Positions 23,079 to 34,375 of a stretch of DNA of 64,000 nt are shown piece after piece. A program made the position numbers and the translations under genes. The notes under the pieces are model-generated. The model made no database searches, was not told the DNA's origin, and worked only from the letters and a program-made list of their open reading frames with translations. The stretch spans positions 12,110,141-12,174,140 of the forward strand of contig NC_052670.1 of NCBI RefSeq assembly GCF_016802725.1, read 5' to 3'. Source of the stretch: Solenopsis invicta. Taxonomy: Eukaryota > Arthropoda > Insecta > Hymenoptera > Formicidae. Position 1 is the first letter of the stretch; every line of letters begins with the position of its first letter.

Positions 23079-23990
23079 TGACCTCCAGTGGATGTCCATC
23101 GCCCTTCCATACCTCCATGGGACGTCTATCTCCATGGTGGAAGTCAGATGGACGTCTATTAGAAGTCCATGAAACCTCCATAGCTCCATGGGATTTTACT
23201 TCCATCATGGAAGTTAGATGGACGTCCATTAGAAATCCATGAAACCTCCATAGCTCCATGGAATTTTACTTCCATCATGGAAGTCAAATAGATCTCCATT
23301 AGACATCCATCCAACCTCCATAGCTCCATGGGATTTTATTTCCATCATAGCAGTCAGATGGACATCCATTAGAAGTCCATGAAACCTTCATAGCTCCATG
23401 AGATTTTACTTCCATCATGGAAGTTAGATAGACGTCCATTAGAAGTTTTTAAAACCTCCATAGCTCCATGGGATTTTACTTCCATCATGGAAGTCAGATA
23501 GATCTCCATTAGACATCCATCCAACCTCCATAGCTCCATGGAATTTTACTTCTATCATGGAAGTCAGATAGATCTCCATTAGACATCCATTCAACCTCCA
23601 TAGCTCCATGGGATTTTACTTCCATCATGGAAGTCAGATAAATCTCCATTAGACATCCATTCAACCTCCATAGCTCCATGGGATTTTACTTCCATCATGG
23701 AAGTCAGATAGATCTCCTTTAGACATCCATCCAACCTCCATAGCTCCATGGAATTTTACTTCTATCATGGAAGTCAGATAGATCTCCATTAGACTTCCAT
23801 CCAACCTCCATAGCTCTATGGGATTTTATTTCCATCATAGAAGTCAGATGGACGTCCATTAGAAGTCCATTAAACCTCTATAGCTTCATAGGATTTTACT
23901 TCCATCATGGAAGTCAGATGGACGTCCATTAGAAGTCCATAAAATTTCTATAGCTTCATGAAATTTTACTTTTATCATAGAAGTCAGATA
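23079..23990. repeat. 70-bp minisatellite, about 13 copies
   Basis: Consensus unit opens CCTCCATAGCTCCATGGGAT, continues with TTTTACTTCCATCATGGAAG, then TCAGATRGAYSTCCATTAGA and a CATCCATCCAA-like end. Unit starts fall near 23106, 23174, 23244, 23314, 23384, 23454, 23524, 23594, 23664, 23734, 23804, 23874 and 23944. Each unit holds dyads (TCCATCATGGA, GCTCCATGGRA). Two unit subtypes (GACGTCCATTAGAAGTCCAT versus GATCTCCATTAGACATCCAT) alternate in blocks, a sign of higher-order spread by unequal exchange. Open frames across it arise from the repeat and are not genes. Confidence 0.92.
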
Positions 23991-23991
23991 G

Positions 23992-24097
23992 ATTCCGTAA
24001 AGCGTATAATGCGCATGACGTTATTCTTGTTGATCACTAGAAGTTAAACAAGGATAAAATGTTATATTACGTATATCATGCGCTCTCTTTACGGAAT
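23992..24097. repeat. 106-bp element with 11-bp inverted ends
   Basis: ATTCCGTAAAG at 23992-24002 faces CTTTACGGAAT at 24087-24097. A second inner pair is ATGCGC/GCGCAT. It sits at the end of the minisatellite. An internal stretch GATCACTAGAAGTTAAACAA looks a little like the 5S rRNA internal promoter region, but nothing else of 5S is present. Confidence 0.5.
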
Positions 24098-24538
24098 TTG
24101 ATCATTATCTCTTTATCAAAACAATTATGCAACTAATTTGTTTATAACAATTATAACAACTATGACAATTAAAAAAGCGTCATATATGTTTTTTTAGTAA
24201 TTTTTTTTGGTGAATCGATTGGCGTAATCAGTTCTCCTCTACAGTCAGTTTTGACAATTTGTTTATAACAACTAATTGCAAAATTAACTTTGGCAACGGG
24301 CTTTTTACGTCATTAATGTTTTTTCATGCTTTGATACAACTTCTAATTGTTGTTTTTTGACTGATTTGGCCATGGGCAGAAACAAGTTTTAATTATTTAT
24401 ATAATTTATATTAAAAATATCTAAGGCTAAATAAACAAAAGGTTAATAAGAGTGTTCGCGCGATACCCAAGACGCCAGTTTTTTCTTGTTCAAATCAGCT
24501 TTACTTCAAATATAACTTTTTATTAACAATCTCACAAG

Positions 24539-24610
24539 TGTACGTTTAGCTCAGTGTTAAGATACTAGGTTATCGTTCCGAAGATCTTAGGTTCGAATCC
24601 CGTCGGCGCC
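24539..24610 (+). tRNA. tRNA-like sequence, probably pseudogene or SINE head
   Basis: An A-box-like TAGCTCAGTG (24547-24556) and a perfect B box GGTTCGAATCC (24590-24600) are spaced as in a tRNA. However, the would-be acceptor arms (GTACGTT and CGGCGCC) do not pair, the D stem fails, and the T stem has mismatches. The sequence could still bind TFIIIC. It is best read as a tRNA pseudogene or the head of a tRNA-derived SINE carried inside the 2-kb repeat unit. Confidence 0.45.
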
Positions 24611-24739
24611 GATGCGTTTCAAAAATTTATAAAATAATACGTAATTGTAATTAGTAAATTAAAATGTTATATGTGAAACAGTGAATACAGATTAAGCTAT
24701 AAGAATAATAAAATTTGTTTAAAAAAAAATTTTTTTTAC

Positions 24740-25065
24740 CGTCCATTAGATATCCACTGAAGGTCCGAACCTCCACGGTACACGTCCATTAATAATCTAA
24801 GTAACGTCTGCTGAGACTCCATAAAGCCTCTACTAATAATCCACGTGACGTCGGTTTGTCATCTACTAAGACTCTATGAACCCTTTATTAATGATCCACG
24901 TAACGTCTAATGGACATCCGTTGTTAACGTCTAATGGACGTCCAATGGACGTGCGCAATGCGGAACTGTGGATGCCTAGTGGCCGTCCATTGGATGTCCA
25001 TTGGACGTCCACTGGAAGATCCGAACTTCCACGGCAAACGTCCATTAGACGTCCATTGGAGGTTT
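24740..25065. repeat. GTCCATTGGACGTCC word cluster
   Basis: Irregular copies of GTCCATTAGA, ATCCACTGAAG, GTCCGAACCTCCACGG, GTCTAATGGACGTCC and GTCCATTGGATGTCC fill the right side of the 2-kb unit. The words are self-complementary (TGGACGTCCA) and related to the GACGTCCATTAG part of the 70-bp repeat at the left side. Confidence 0.7.
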
Positions 25066-25082
25066 TAGTTCTATGTGGGACA

Positions 25083-25852
25083 CAATCAAAGAAAACGTAC
25101 AATATCAGTCAATGTAATTTTAAATTCGCAATGTATGATAAAAAAGTGTGTGATCTACTTGCATAGTGGGGGATGGCAGATACAATACCTGATTTTTATT
25201 GTATTAATTTCGTAATATGTATACGTACGCGCCTCGCGTAGCTCGCGTGTGTATGGCAGCCGAGTGTCAGCGCGGAGAGACACCATTTATGCCGGTGCGT
25301 GTACACCGAACACACACGAATTAACCTAATAATTTTACATCTATGTATTGTATATAGTACACTAGATATTGTAAGATATTATCATTTCAAATATTCAAAC
25401 GGTCGTTACCGTCGTCGATACTATACCGCACCCGATATACTCCGAAATCGCCGCCTAATTGTCAGCGCGCAGTCCTGTCGCGCAGGTGACGCGGATCGGA
25501 ATTTCGAGCACAAACGATTGGATATTTGCGCGGGCACTCGTTGTTTAGTTGTCGACTTGAAAACACATTCTCTTTGTACCGCTTTGATACGTGTGACTTC
25601 CTTGAAATAAAGTGACTGTTCGAATTAGCGTTGACTTTCAAACCGATCATTGCTTACCCGATCTGCATCCATTTTCCCATCTCATCACATCATCCAGATA
25701 TCAACCAAAAAATACCCTACAATATTATTGATGCCTTCTCCTTATTGCTGTTTTCTAGAATGAATGTAACGTATTCTGTAGAGAATATTGAAAGTAGTTA
25801 ACTTCAATGAAAGGCATCAATGACACGTAAGTGTACAACAGTATTAAAGAAA
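25083..25852. other. Non-coding stretch with a GC-rich, LTR-like patch
   Basis: From about 25220 to 25620 the composition is CpG-rich and ends with GAAATAAAGTGACTG, like a poly-A signal region. This could be a solo LTR fragment or the 3' end of an unknown transcript, but no paired ends or flanking duplication could be identified. Confidence 0.25.
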
Positions 25853-26430
25853 GGTGTTACGAAAAGGCTTGTTTTTTGTCTTCCTCAGGGACAGTAAAAA
25901 AGAAACATTATTTATTACAATTTTTGAAGTGAGAAATACAATTGTACTAAAATCACATCACATGATGAGAATACAAAATAATTGAGTTAAAATTGAGGAA
26001 ACGCATCATATTCGATGGGGAGGTTGCTAAATTACATGTATCGATAATATACAATGTAATACATTATATTTTAATATTAAAAATATAGAATATTTTATAA
26101 AAATGCTATATTTATAAGAGTAAAAATATCAGGCAGGCATCAAAGGAATGTTTTTGTATGCTCATACAGCAGTCCGCTGAGTGGGGGAAGTCGTCTCGAA
26201 CATGTTTGAATAAGAGCATTGTTGCGTTATTTGTGCGTCTATCAATGTACCCTGTCTCGCGAATAATTGCAAAGCCACGCATTTTCCCGATTTAAAGTAA
26301 ATTTTTGTGGTCCCGTCATACGTAATTGTAATTAATACTATTGGATTTCTCGCTTCAAAAACTATAAGGAATAAAATGTCTTTTATTGTCTTCGAGGAGA
26401 GCAAAAACAGACTTTTTCGTAACACCCTTA
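25853..26430. repeat. Inverted-repeat element, about 580 bp
   Basis: AAGGTGTTACGAAAAGGCTTG at about 25853 faces CAGACTTTTTCGTAACACCC at about 26409-26428. Similarity continues inward as TTTTTGTCTTCCTC facing GAGGAGAGCAAAAA. Between them is AT-rich DNA. The 87-codon minus-strand open frame at 26162-26425 overlaps the right arm and resembles no family I know. Confidence 0.5.
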
Positions 26431-26547
26431 TTTGTTATTCTTGTTAACTTTTCTCAAATTATTTTAATATCTTAAATTATCTTAAATTTTAAACAACCAA
26501 ATTTTATTTAAAAAGAAATATTAAAAAGAAAAACTTTTTTCTCGTAG

Positions 26548-29311
26548 GTCATTCTATCGATCACAGTGCTCTTTTACAAGTATCTTTAAATCCTCTAGAT
26601 CCATTAATAATAAAGCTATTTCCGTCACAAAAGAGACGTGAAGAATTTTTAAATAAGTTAACTTTTTATCAAGGCTTGTGTTTAGATAAAATCCCAATCA
26701 AAATCCAAAATGAAATACAGGTATCAACGGTTAATATCCATACAATTTTTGATTTAGCATAGAAATTATGTATTTTTAAAATCTTAAATACAACTACAAA
26801 TACTATCATTTTTTAAAATTAAAACATTACTGACTAGGAAAAAAATAATTTTTCTTCTTACGTTGTCTATAAATATTTTTATTATTCCTTGATAAATAAA
26901 ACTGTAATTTTAATTTCATAAAAATTATGTTAATAAGCCCGAGGTAGTAAATACGAAAAGGAGTAGCATATTGCAAGAGGCAAACAAAAATTCTAAAAAA
27001 CCACGATTGACAAACGTTGAATGTGATTTGTTACCCATTGATAAAGCTGAGTCTGAAACATTGAAAGAAAATGATTTTTCCAATTTCCACTCACTCGTAA
27101 GTTTTTCTTTTATTGTGTGAATTTCTTATTGTAACAAAAAATAATCATACATTTTTACAGGATTTGATTCATCTTTTAAACCAAACATTTACTGGCCAGA
27201 AGATTTTGATAAAATATCGAGATAATTATTTGCCACAAAATATTCGCAAAGTTTTAGTCGATTTAATTATAAAATCGTTATTGGAAATTCCACTATCGAT
27301 TGACGGTAATTTGCAGGTGTAAGGATCTATAAATGCTTATGACTCAAATTTACTTTTTAATATTTGAGATTTGTTTGCTAATTTTAATTTATTAATTTTT
27401 CAACAATTATTGATTTAACTTTTAAAAGATTAACTTATATGTTCGATAGTATAAAGTAGATTTAACAGTTTTTTTGTCAAAAACTATTTGTTTCTTGATT
27501 TATATAATATTTATTAAACATAATAAAATTTGTTCAGAATTAATTCAGCATTTACATATGTATATCGTAAAATAATTTTTATATTTTTTGAAATTTTATG
27601 TTAATATGTAAATCATTTTTATTTAGGCCAGAATTAAAAAATTACCACTTTCAAATTTTAAGTAATAAATTGTATGACATTTTCACAAAAGAAGTTCCAG
27701 AGATATATTTCATTCCTCCAAAAACAGAAAGTAAAAATCAAACTATTGCACGTGGAAAATTTGTTGACAAATATAGAAACTGGCGTACTACTCAAAAGGA
27801 ATTAAGCTTAATTGATTCGAAAAATTCCACAGTTGAAAGTGATGAAGAGGAAAATTGTGCCCGTAAGAAAGATTTTATTCACCTAAAATTAAAATTCAAT
27901 ACAAATTGAAAAAATACTTTTTACGTTGCATGTCTCTATTTTTTCAATTTCTTAAATTTTGTTTTTATAAATTTCTTTAATATGTGATATTAAATTTATT
28001 TTATTAAAAATGTTAAATTTGTTAAAAATTTATCAGCTGCTGACAAACTTCCCAATGAACATATCCTTTGGTTGCAAAATAATAATGCTCCGTGGAGAAG
28101 CGTTCTCAATCACTGGCAATTGAGTGTTGAAGACAGATTGCTAGAATTTAAACACAACTTGGAAGGTGCTAAGAAGATATTTGACAAATATACAGTTTTA
28201 AAACAACCCTGTGGATATGAGTTGGTAAGAATAAATGCGCTTATTTTATGCTGCATTAAATATTAAAAATAAACTTTTTTATAATTAAGTAATACAAGGG
28301 TTTTTTTATAGATTGAAAGCGATTTTACGTTCAAAAAAGGAAGGGAAAGAGCGTTATATACTAGGTGGCCAGAATTGTCTAAAAAACTTCACAATTTAAT
28401 GAAAATTGAAATAAAAGATCATGCTGCGAAGGAGTTACTCGAGACTCTTTCTTTTCCTAATGTTTCTGAGGGTAAATTATATTACTATTTTAATTAAATA
28501 AATATATTTTGATGTGAAATAAATACTTTTTATAATAAATACATAATTACGTTTTACAGCTGAAAGAGACATGAAATTGTTATTTCTCTGTGTCCACCAG
28601 TATGTAAAATCAGAAAGTCAAAAACTATATGGAAACCAAGTATCGAAGAAGCACAGGCTTCTTTTATTTTGCACGTTAAGGTACATAAATAATTTAGAAA
28701 TATATATGTATATTCTAAAATAATGCCGAACTTGTTGCTATTTAATTACTATATTTTTATAAATGTTGATTAAATTTGCAGTAGCACATTTTACTTTCAA
28801 ATACTTCATTATTGTATCATTATACTTTCTTTTAAAAATTGTAAAGTTAATATATCCTTTTATTTTTAATAAGATAATTATCTTCAAAAATTATTCACTT
28901 TTTACAAAATGGAAATTTAGCAATATTTAAATTTCAGACTCCAGGTGACATCGATAAAACAGTGGCCGGAATGCGAGATAATTTGGTGCTCAACTTCGGT
29001 GCCAATTTGGTGCCAATTTTGATGCTCAACTTCAACCTTTCGTCATTGTTGTACCAGCATTGTCAGAAATTATTGGATTCTACGTGAACATAGATGACAC
29101 AAGATATCGTTTCGAAAGTATTCTCGCTGCTGTGGACTTATGCTTCAAAAACTTTCATGTTTTGCACGCGGAATACCCAAAACCAAGTGAGCCAATTTGG
29201 CTGTTTCTACAAAAAAGTGTGTATTTTTTAGACACTCCCTGGGATAAAAAACTGTCTTGTGTCACAACTCTCGTTGCTTCTGTACAAAATATTAATAATC
29301 TTCCCATGTAA
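26548..29311 (+). pseudogene. Eight-exon accessory-type gene of a CACTA-like element, frameshifted
   Basis: Exons with clean AG/GT borders join in frame: 26548-26720 (HSIDHSALLQVSLNPLDPLI), 26938-27096, 27161-27316 (DLIHLLNQTFTGQKIL), 27627-27862, 28037-28224 (HILWLQNNNAPWRSVLNHW), 28312-28471 (RALYTRWPELSKKLHNLM), 28560-28680 (LLFLCVHQYVKSESQKLYG), and a last exon from about 28938 to 29311 (PFVIVV, GFYVNIDDTRYRF, AVDLCFKNFHVLHAEYP). In the last exon an 11-bp duplication (TTTGGTGCCAA, about 29004-29025) shifts the frame, so the copy is broken. The start codon was not found. The protein matches a widespread family of uncharacterised animal proteins known to me from fish and cnidarians, with no assigned function. 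The transposase that follows on the same strand about 500 bp later suggests an element-encoded partner; that link is inference. Confidence 0.6.
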
Positions 29312-29804
29312 TATTAATAATCTTTCCATGTAACAACATAATTTAGGACTTGTTACAGTTAAACGAACTTGAATGCACAGACATTAGCGCACCATTATCC
29401 CACAGCAGAATCAGTCACTTTATATAATTATTTGTTAAAAATCTAAACGAACATTAGCAATTATCTCTCTAAATTATAATATCAAAATGTTCATTTACTA
29501 TATTTGTCGTTTTTCAGCACTTACTTCATCTCTTTTATTGCGTCATTTTTAAATTCATCATTTTATCATTTCTCGCAATAAATATGTATGTAAACAACAA
29601 AATTGCATTAGTGAATTTCAAGACGCATGGGATGTTTAAAAAACATCTTGATAGAAAGAACAACCATGAAAAGAAAAAGATATACACGAACCAGATAATT
29701 CTTCAGATACTAAATCACAATCTCTTTCTTTTTCAATACTGTCAACAGAACCTATCTTAACTTCCCCAGATAAAAATAAATCTTTTAAAAATTTTAAGAG
29801 TAAT
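29312..29804. other. Spacer with possible zinc-finger remnant
   Basis: Between the accessory gene and the transposase. Around 29615-29680 a frame reads FKTHGMFKKHLDRKNNH, which resembles the second half of a C2H2 finger that often precedes this kind of transposase, but the cysteine pair is not in the same frame. Upstream stops prevent a firm call. Confidence 0.3.
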
Positions 29805-31936
29805 ATGTCCAGAGATTTAAAAACTCTAATAAAGAATTCAGCAGGGTTTTTTGTGGCTAAATTACATAATCAAACAGCAGTTCCTCGAAATGTCGTACAA
29901 AATTGTATTAGTTTTACTGAAGAATTTTTTAAATGTGGTATGTTCGATATTTTAAAAGATAAAATTTTCGATATTCTTAAAAAAGAAAATTTTACAGAAA
30001 TGGATAAGAATAATTTGGAAATTATATTCAGTAGTGCAAGCAACCCTCTACAAGATTTCAATACAGAATATAAGAGAATACAATATTTTAAGCGGACAGG
30101 ATATTTCATTGAACCTAAATCATATATAATTGGTGAAGCTAAAACCTATAAATTAATTAATAGTGTAAAGATGGAGAAAACTGTAAATATCAAAGGGCAA
30201 TTTATTTCAGTAAAAGAGGTTCTCAGCATTTTTCTTAGTTTACCTAATTTTTTACAAATTATTTTAGATAACATGGAATATTTATACAACAAAATAGATC
30301 CACAATTCATGTGCAATATTGTACATGGAAAATTATGTCTCAAATAAGAAAAAATTTTGGTGATAAAATTGTAATTCCACTCATCGTTTATTTTGACGAA
30401 TACGAAACAAATAATGTTATAGGTTCTCATACTGGGGTTGATAAGATAGGAGCAACGTATTTTATGTTATCCACTTTACCTCCACAATTTCAATCTATGT
30501 TAAAGCATATTTTTTAACTTTATTATTTCGTGATACGGACAGAAAACTTTTGGAAATAAAGCAACTTTCAAGCCTCTCTTAGAAGAATTACATGATTTAG
30601 AAATAAATGGATTGCTAATTAATAACGTTAGAGTTTACTTTCCTTGTATTCTTGTTACAGGTGATAATTTAGGAATACATCAAATTTGTGGGTTTGTTGA
30701 AAGTTTCTCAGCTAATCGGATTTGTCGTTTGTGTAAGATTGAGAAAAAACAATATCAAAGACAAATTGTGGAAGATCCCAATTTACTGCGTCAAAGCCGA
30801 GATTATGAAGATCTTAAATCTGACGTTTCCGAAACAGGTTTAACTGAATATTGCATATGGAATGATTTACCCTCTTTTCATATAATGGAAAACGTGTTTT
30901 TCGATTCAATGCATGATTTTTGGGAGGGTGTTTGTGTGTACGATTTAAGCACATTATTATTACATTATATACAAATAAAACGTTTTACGTTACAAGATAT
31001 TAATGATAGAATCATGGCATTTAATTATGGTCCCGTAGACAAAGAAAATGCTGTACCGTGTTAAAAAAAAGAGAAACTAATGTAAAACAAATTAGGTTTT
31101 TCGGCTTCTGAAACTTTAACTTTTGTTAAATATCTCGGAATTATAATTGGTGATTGTATTCCAGTAAACGATAAATATTGGGATTTGTATTTATACCTTA
31201 GAAATATTAGTGACATTATCAATTTGAGATATTTTCAAAAGATTGCATTACTCTATTAAAAACATTGATTACTGAACACCATGAACTTTATGTACAATTG
31301 TTTGGTGAAAAATTAAAGCCAAAACACCATTTTCTTCTGCATTATCCGAGAATAATTAAACTTATTGGTCCACTTAGGAATGTCTGGTGCATGAGAGCAG
31401 AGGCTAAACATAAACCATCAAAAGTAACGGCTCACGTATCAAATTCACGGGTAAACTTACCGTATACACTTGCCATAAAGAATCAATTACAGCAATGTTA
31501 CAGTTTTATGTGCAAAGATTCTCTTATTGATAGGATAGAATGTGGTCATGGTGAAATAGTTACAGATGAAACATTACGTAATATGAATCATATGTTGCCC
31601 GATAGTTTCTACATAAATTCCATAGTCTATACTGTGCCATGGATTATTATTGAAAATATTACTTATAAACCATCTATGGTAATTACCATAGGATATGAAA
31701 ACCATCTATTACTTTTTGCTGAAATCGTTAATATTTTAGTTAATGCTGAAAAAAAGTGTTATTTTTTAATAAAAAGCATAATTACTTGTGGTTGGTCATC
31801 TCATGTCTGTGCATTTCAAGTTCAATTAACCAATAACTTATCTTCAGTCAATTACAACAAACTGTTCAACAAATTTCCAACCTGTATTCAAAGTTCAGGA
31901 AATGGAAAATATTTCATAGTATATAATGAATCTTAA
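29805..31936 (+). pseudogene. CACTA/EnSpm-like transposase of a second subfamily, decayed
   Basis: Open pieces follow one another in three frames: 29805-30347 (SRDLKTLIKNSAGFFVAKL), 30311-30517 with VYFDEYETNNVIGSHTG holding the first candidate acidic residue, 30612-31064 with VTGDNLGIHQICGFVESFSA (second), a zinc-knuckle-like ICRLCKIEK, and FFDSMHDFWEGVCVYDL, then 31265-31936 with KPKHHFLLHYPRIIKLIGP and MRAEAKHK holding a candidate third acidic residue. The order parallels the DUF4218-bearing transposases at 1.9 and 7.4 kb but the sequences are far apart, so it is another subfamily. Frame breaks near 30345, 30520 and 31064-31265 disable it. TAA stop at 31934-31936. No CACTA-type ends were found on either side. 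Confidence 0.7.
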
Positions 31937-33782
31937 TTTTAAACGAAGCACTTACAATGAGATACGGAAAAAAGATACAATGACTCTTTAATAATAGCAT
32001 TTAAAAGAATCTTGTAATGTTACATTTGATGCGTTACATTAGATTATAAAAAAAACTTTGTACAAAAAATGTTCCTTCCATTTTTTACATAGTGTAAATT
32101 ATTATTAACTATTCGTTATTTTAAGGAAAGGAAAGTTTATTTGATATAAATTTTATTTTACACACAAATTGCATAAAACGAATTATTAAACGTGATTATA
32201 TATTTCTTAGTATTTAAAGTATTCAGATGTACAAAAGGAAGGTGCAAACAGAAAATTTGTGATACTATATATAATAAAATTCATTTATAGGAAAAAGATT
32301 ATTTGTAAGCTTAAAACTTACATAGCAAAAGTATTACAGTACAGTTTAATGTAAAGATTTTTTTTACAATGTTATATTTTATATAACTTTTACGAATTTG
32401 TTGCTTTAAGAAAAGCTTGAAATACATTATTTTGTTGTTCTCCAATTTGACAAAAAAAAAAAAAAAATTTTGTTTACAACATAATAAACACACATGTAAT
32501 TGAATATTTATCTTGTATCTTTTCCTTTATTGTAACTAAGATATTAATTTTCACTTGTAGTATTTTATGATGAAATAAACATAATGAAAAAAAAGAAATG
32601 CACTTTTTTTGTGTTATTCAATATACTATTTGTAGACTATGATATGGGGGTAATTTAAAACAATGTGAATAAATTAATTTCTTGTGTACTTAAAAAAAAC
32701 AAAAAAAAACATTTGCATATATATAATGATTTGTTTCTATATTAAATGTTTATTAATTTATTACTTAAATTATTACTTAAATTATTACTTGTTTGCCATC
32801 ATTAGTTATTAAAAGAAAATAAATTAATATTTTAGTTTTTTATTTCTAATAGTGTTTGTGAAATTTTATATCATTTTGGGAAAAAGACGATAAAAATATT
32901 AATTTCATTCCTCAAGAATAATATGGCTGTAAACAATAGATAAATAGTTCAATTTATGCCTGTTCTAAGAATTAGAAAAAAATAGAAGGTAAGTTAAATC
33001 GAGATTAAAATTAATGTACATTAGTAGAAACAGGCATTAGAGAAATGAATTATAATTCAAATAAATTGATTCGTCTATTTAAATAAACAAATATTTTTAT
33101 TTAAATAAATCCTGTTATAAAAATAAAGAAAAATATATTTATTTTAAACTAACGTTTTTATAATGCAAATATATTTTTTTATTGAAAATACGGAAATTTC
33201 TGAAAAAAAAATATTTCGTTAATGTACAAAAATTTTTTGGTAAACATAATTAGAACATTTCTTTAATGTTAAAAATTATTTAATTAAATATAAACAAAAT
33301 ATTTATTGGTTTTCAGGAAATTTTTTAATAGAAATAAAAAAAAAATTTTTTTATGTAAGAAAATTTTTTTGTTAGATTTAAAAATATATTTCTTTCATTT
33401 AAAAAAAGGATTTTTGTTACCCAGCCAAATTATTTCTTTGATTCTAATAAAAAGAAATAACCAAGAAATTTCTTCACATTGAAGAAACTTTTGTTTGACC
33501 GTATGGCAATGCACAAATTTGTTTCATACAAACAAATTTTCTTTGACTCGAAGAATCTTTTCTCTGTAGGTATTAACAGTTTTACTGAAATGCCAAAAAT
33601 GTATTATGTACTTATATTGTACTATAATAAGAATAAATCTTTATATTATCTATTTACTTTTTAAAAATCTATGGTGCAACTACTTTATTATGTATAAAAT
33701 TGTGAAATATAGTTCCTTGCATTTAACAATTAATGTGTAATATAAAAAATGCTGTTAATGAACAGATTTACTTAAGGAAGTA
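31937..33782. other. AT-rich gene-free stretch
   Basis: No coding exon is supported. Poly-A/poly-T runs are common (for example about 32448-32467). A repeat related to the protease-intron family may lie at about 33400-33570. Confidence 0.4.
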
Positions 33783-34375
33783 TGGGTGATATCTCGGAAA
33801 CATTACTAAGATTGTAAAAATTTCACAGTTTGTTCTATTGTTACGTTTGTGTATCTGTATCAAATGTGAATACAATTCTCTTATTGGTTTAAAAGTTATT
33901 TGATTTTTCTTTATTCTTGATTTTATAAATAACTTTTAGACGAATAAGTAGAGCTGTATCAATTTTTGCACAAATATTTATTAGAGTTTTGTTAGTATAT
34001 GTAAAAATTTTTATCTTATTCGTAATGCTTCTTCCTTATCAAATTTGCAAAAATTGCGTTTTTCTGCAAAGTTGATAAAAAAAAAAATATTAAAAATTAA
34101 ATCAAAATTTTTATACATACTAATAAAATTATAATAAACATTTGTGCAAAAAATGATTTAGATCTAATAACTCGTTTAAAAGTTGCAACTTTAAAATTGC
34201 AACAAAATATAGCCATTTTTGTTGCAAAAATTATTATAAACCATAAATTTTTCATTGTTTTTCTTTAAAAAATATATTTTTATTTTATAATAACTTTTGT
34301 AGCAAAAATGAATATATTTTGTTGCAGTTTTAACTTTTAGCTCGGACTGTATAGCCAGAACATCTTTAAATCTAT
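33783..34375 (+). repeat. Dispersed foldback repeat, copy 1
   Basis: AAATTTTTGCACAAATATTTATTAG at about 33958 faces a near-complement (AATAAACATTTGTGCAAAAAAT) at about 34134-34156, with further pairing of ACATATACTAAC-type words, giving inverted arms at about 33925-34030 and 34103-34165. A related copy on the other strand lies at 42060-42645, sharing TTACGTTTGTGTATCTG and TTGGTTTAAAAGT. Confidence 0.6.

Larger units (their letters stand above)
23066..25079. mobile_element. Candidate 2-kb composite repeat element (CCCACATA ends)
   Basis: The left border CCCACATA (23066-23073) followed by CCTCCAGTGGATGTCCAT faces, at the right, ATTGGAGGTTTTAG followed by TATGTGGG (25072-25079). Both ends thus share an inverted, degenerate CCCACATA...CCTCCARTGGAYGTC pattern. 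Inside are a 70-bp minisatellite, a 106-bp small inverted-repeat unit, a unique 600-bp segment, a tRNA-like sequence, and a second set of GTCCATTGGACGTCC words. No open reading frame of note and no target duplication were found. That this is one mobile unit is inference from the ends. Confidence 0.5.

Noticed and set aside
22974..23259. Overlapping minus-strand open frames in the minisatellite
   Set aside because: They come from the 70-bp repeat and show only repeated MELWRFHG-like strings.
23079..23990. CRISPR-like array
   Set aside because: Units are contiguous 70-bp tandem repeats without unique spacers, and the genome is eukaryotic.
24030..24060. 5S rRNA-like stretch (GATCACTAGAAGTTAAACAA)
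   Set aside because: The match covers only about 20 bases; the rest of a 5S gene is absent.
25220..25620. Solo LTR candidate
   Set aside because: A poly-A-like signal is present but no TG...CA borders or flanking duplication could be identified.
26162..26425. 87-codon minus-strand open frame
   Set aside because: Partly formed by the arm of an inverted repeat; no family recognised and no splice context.
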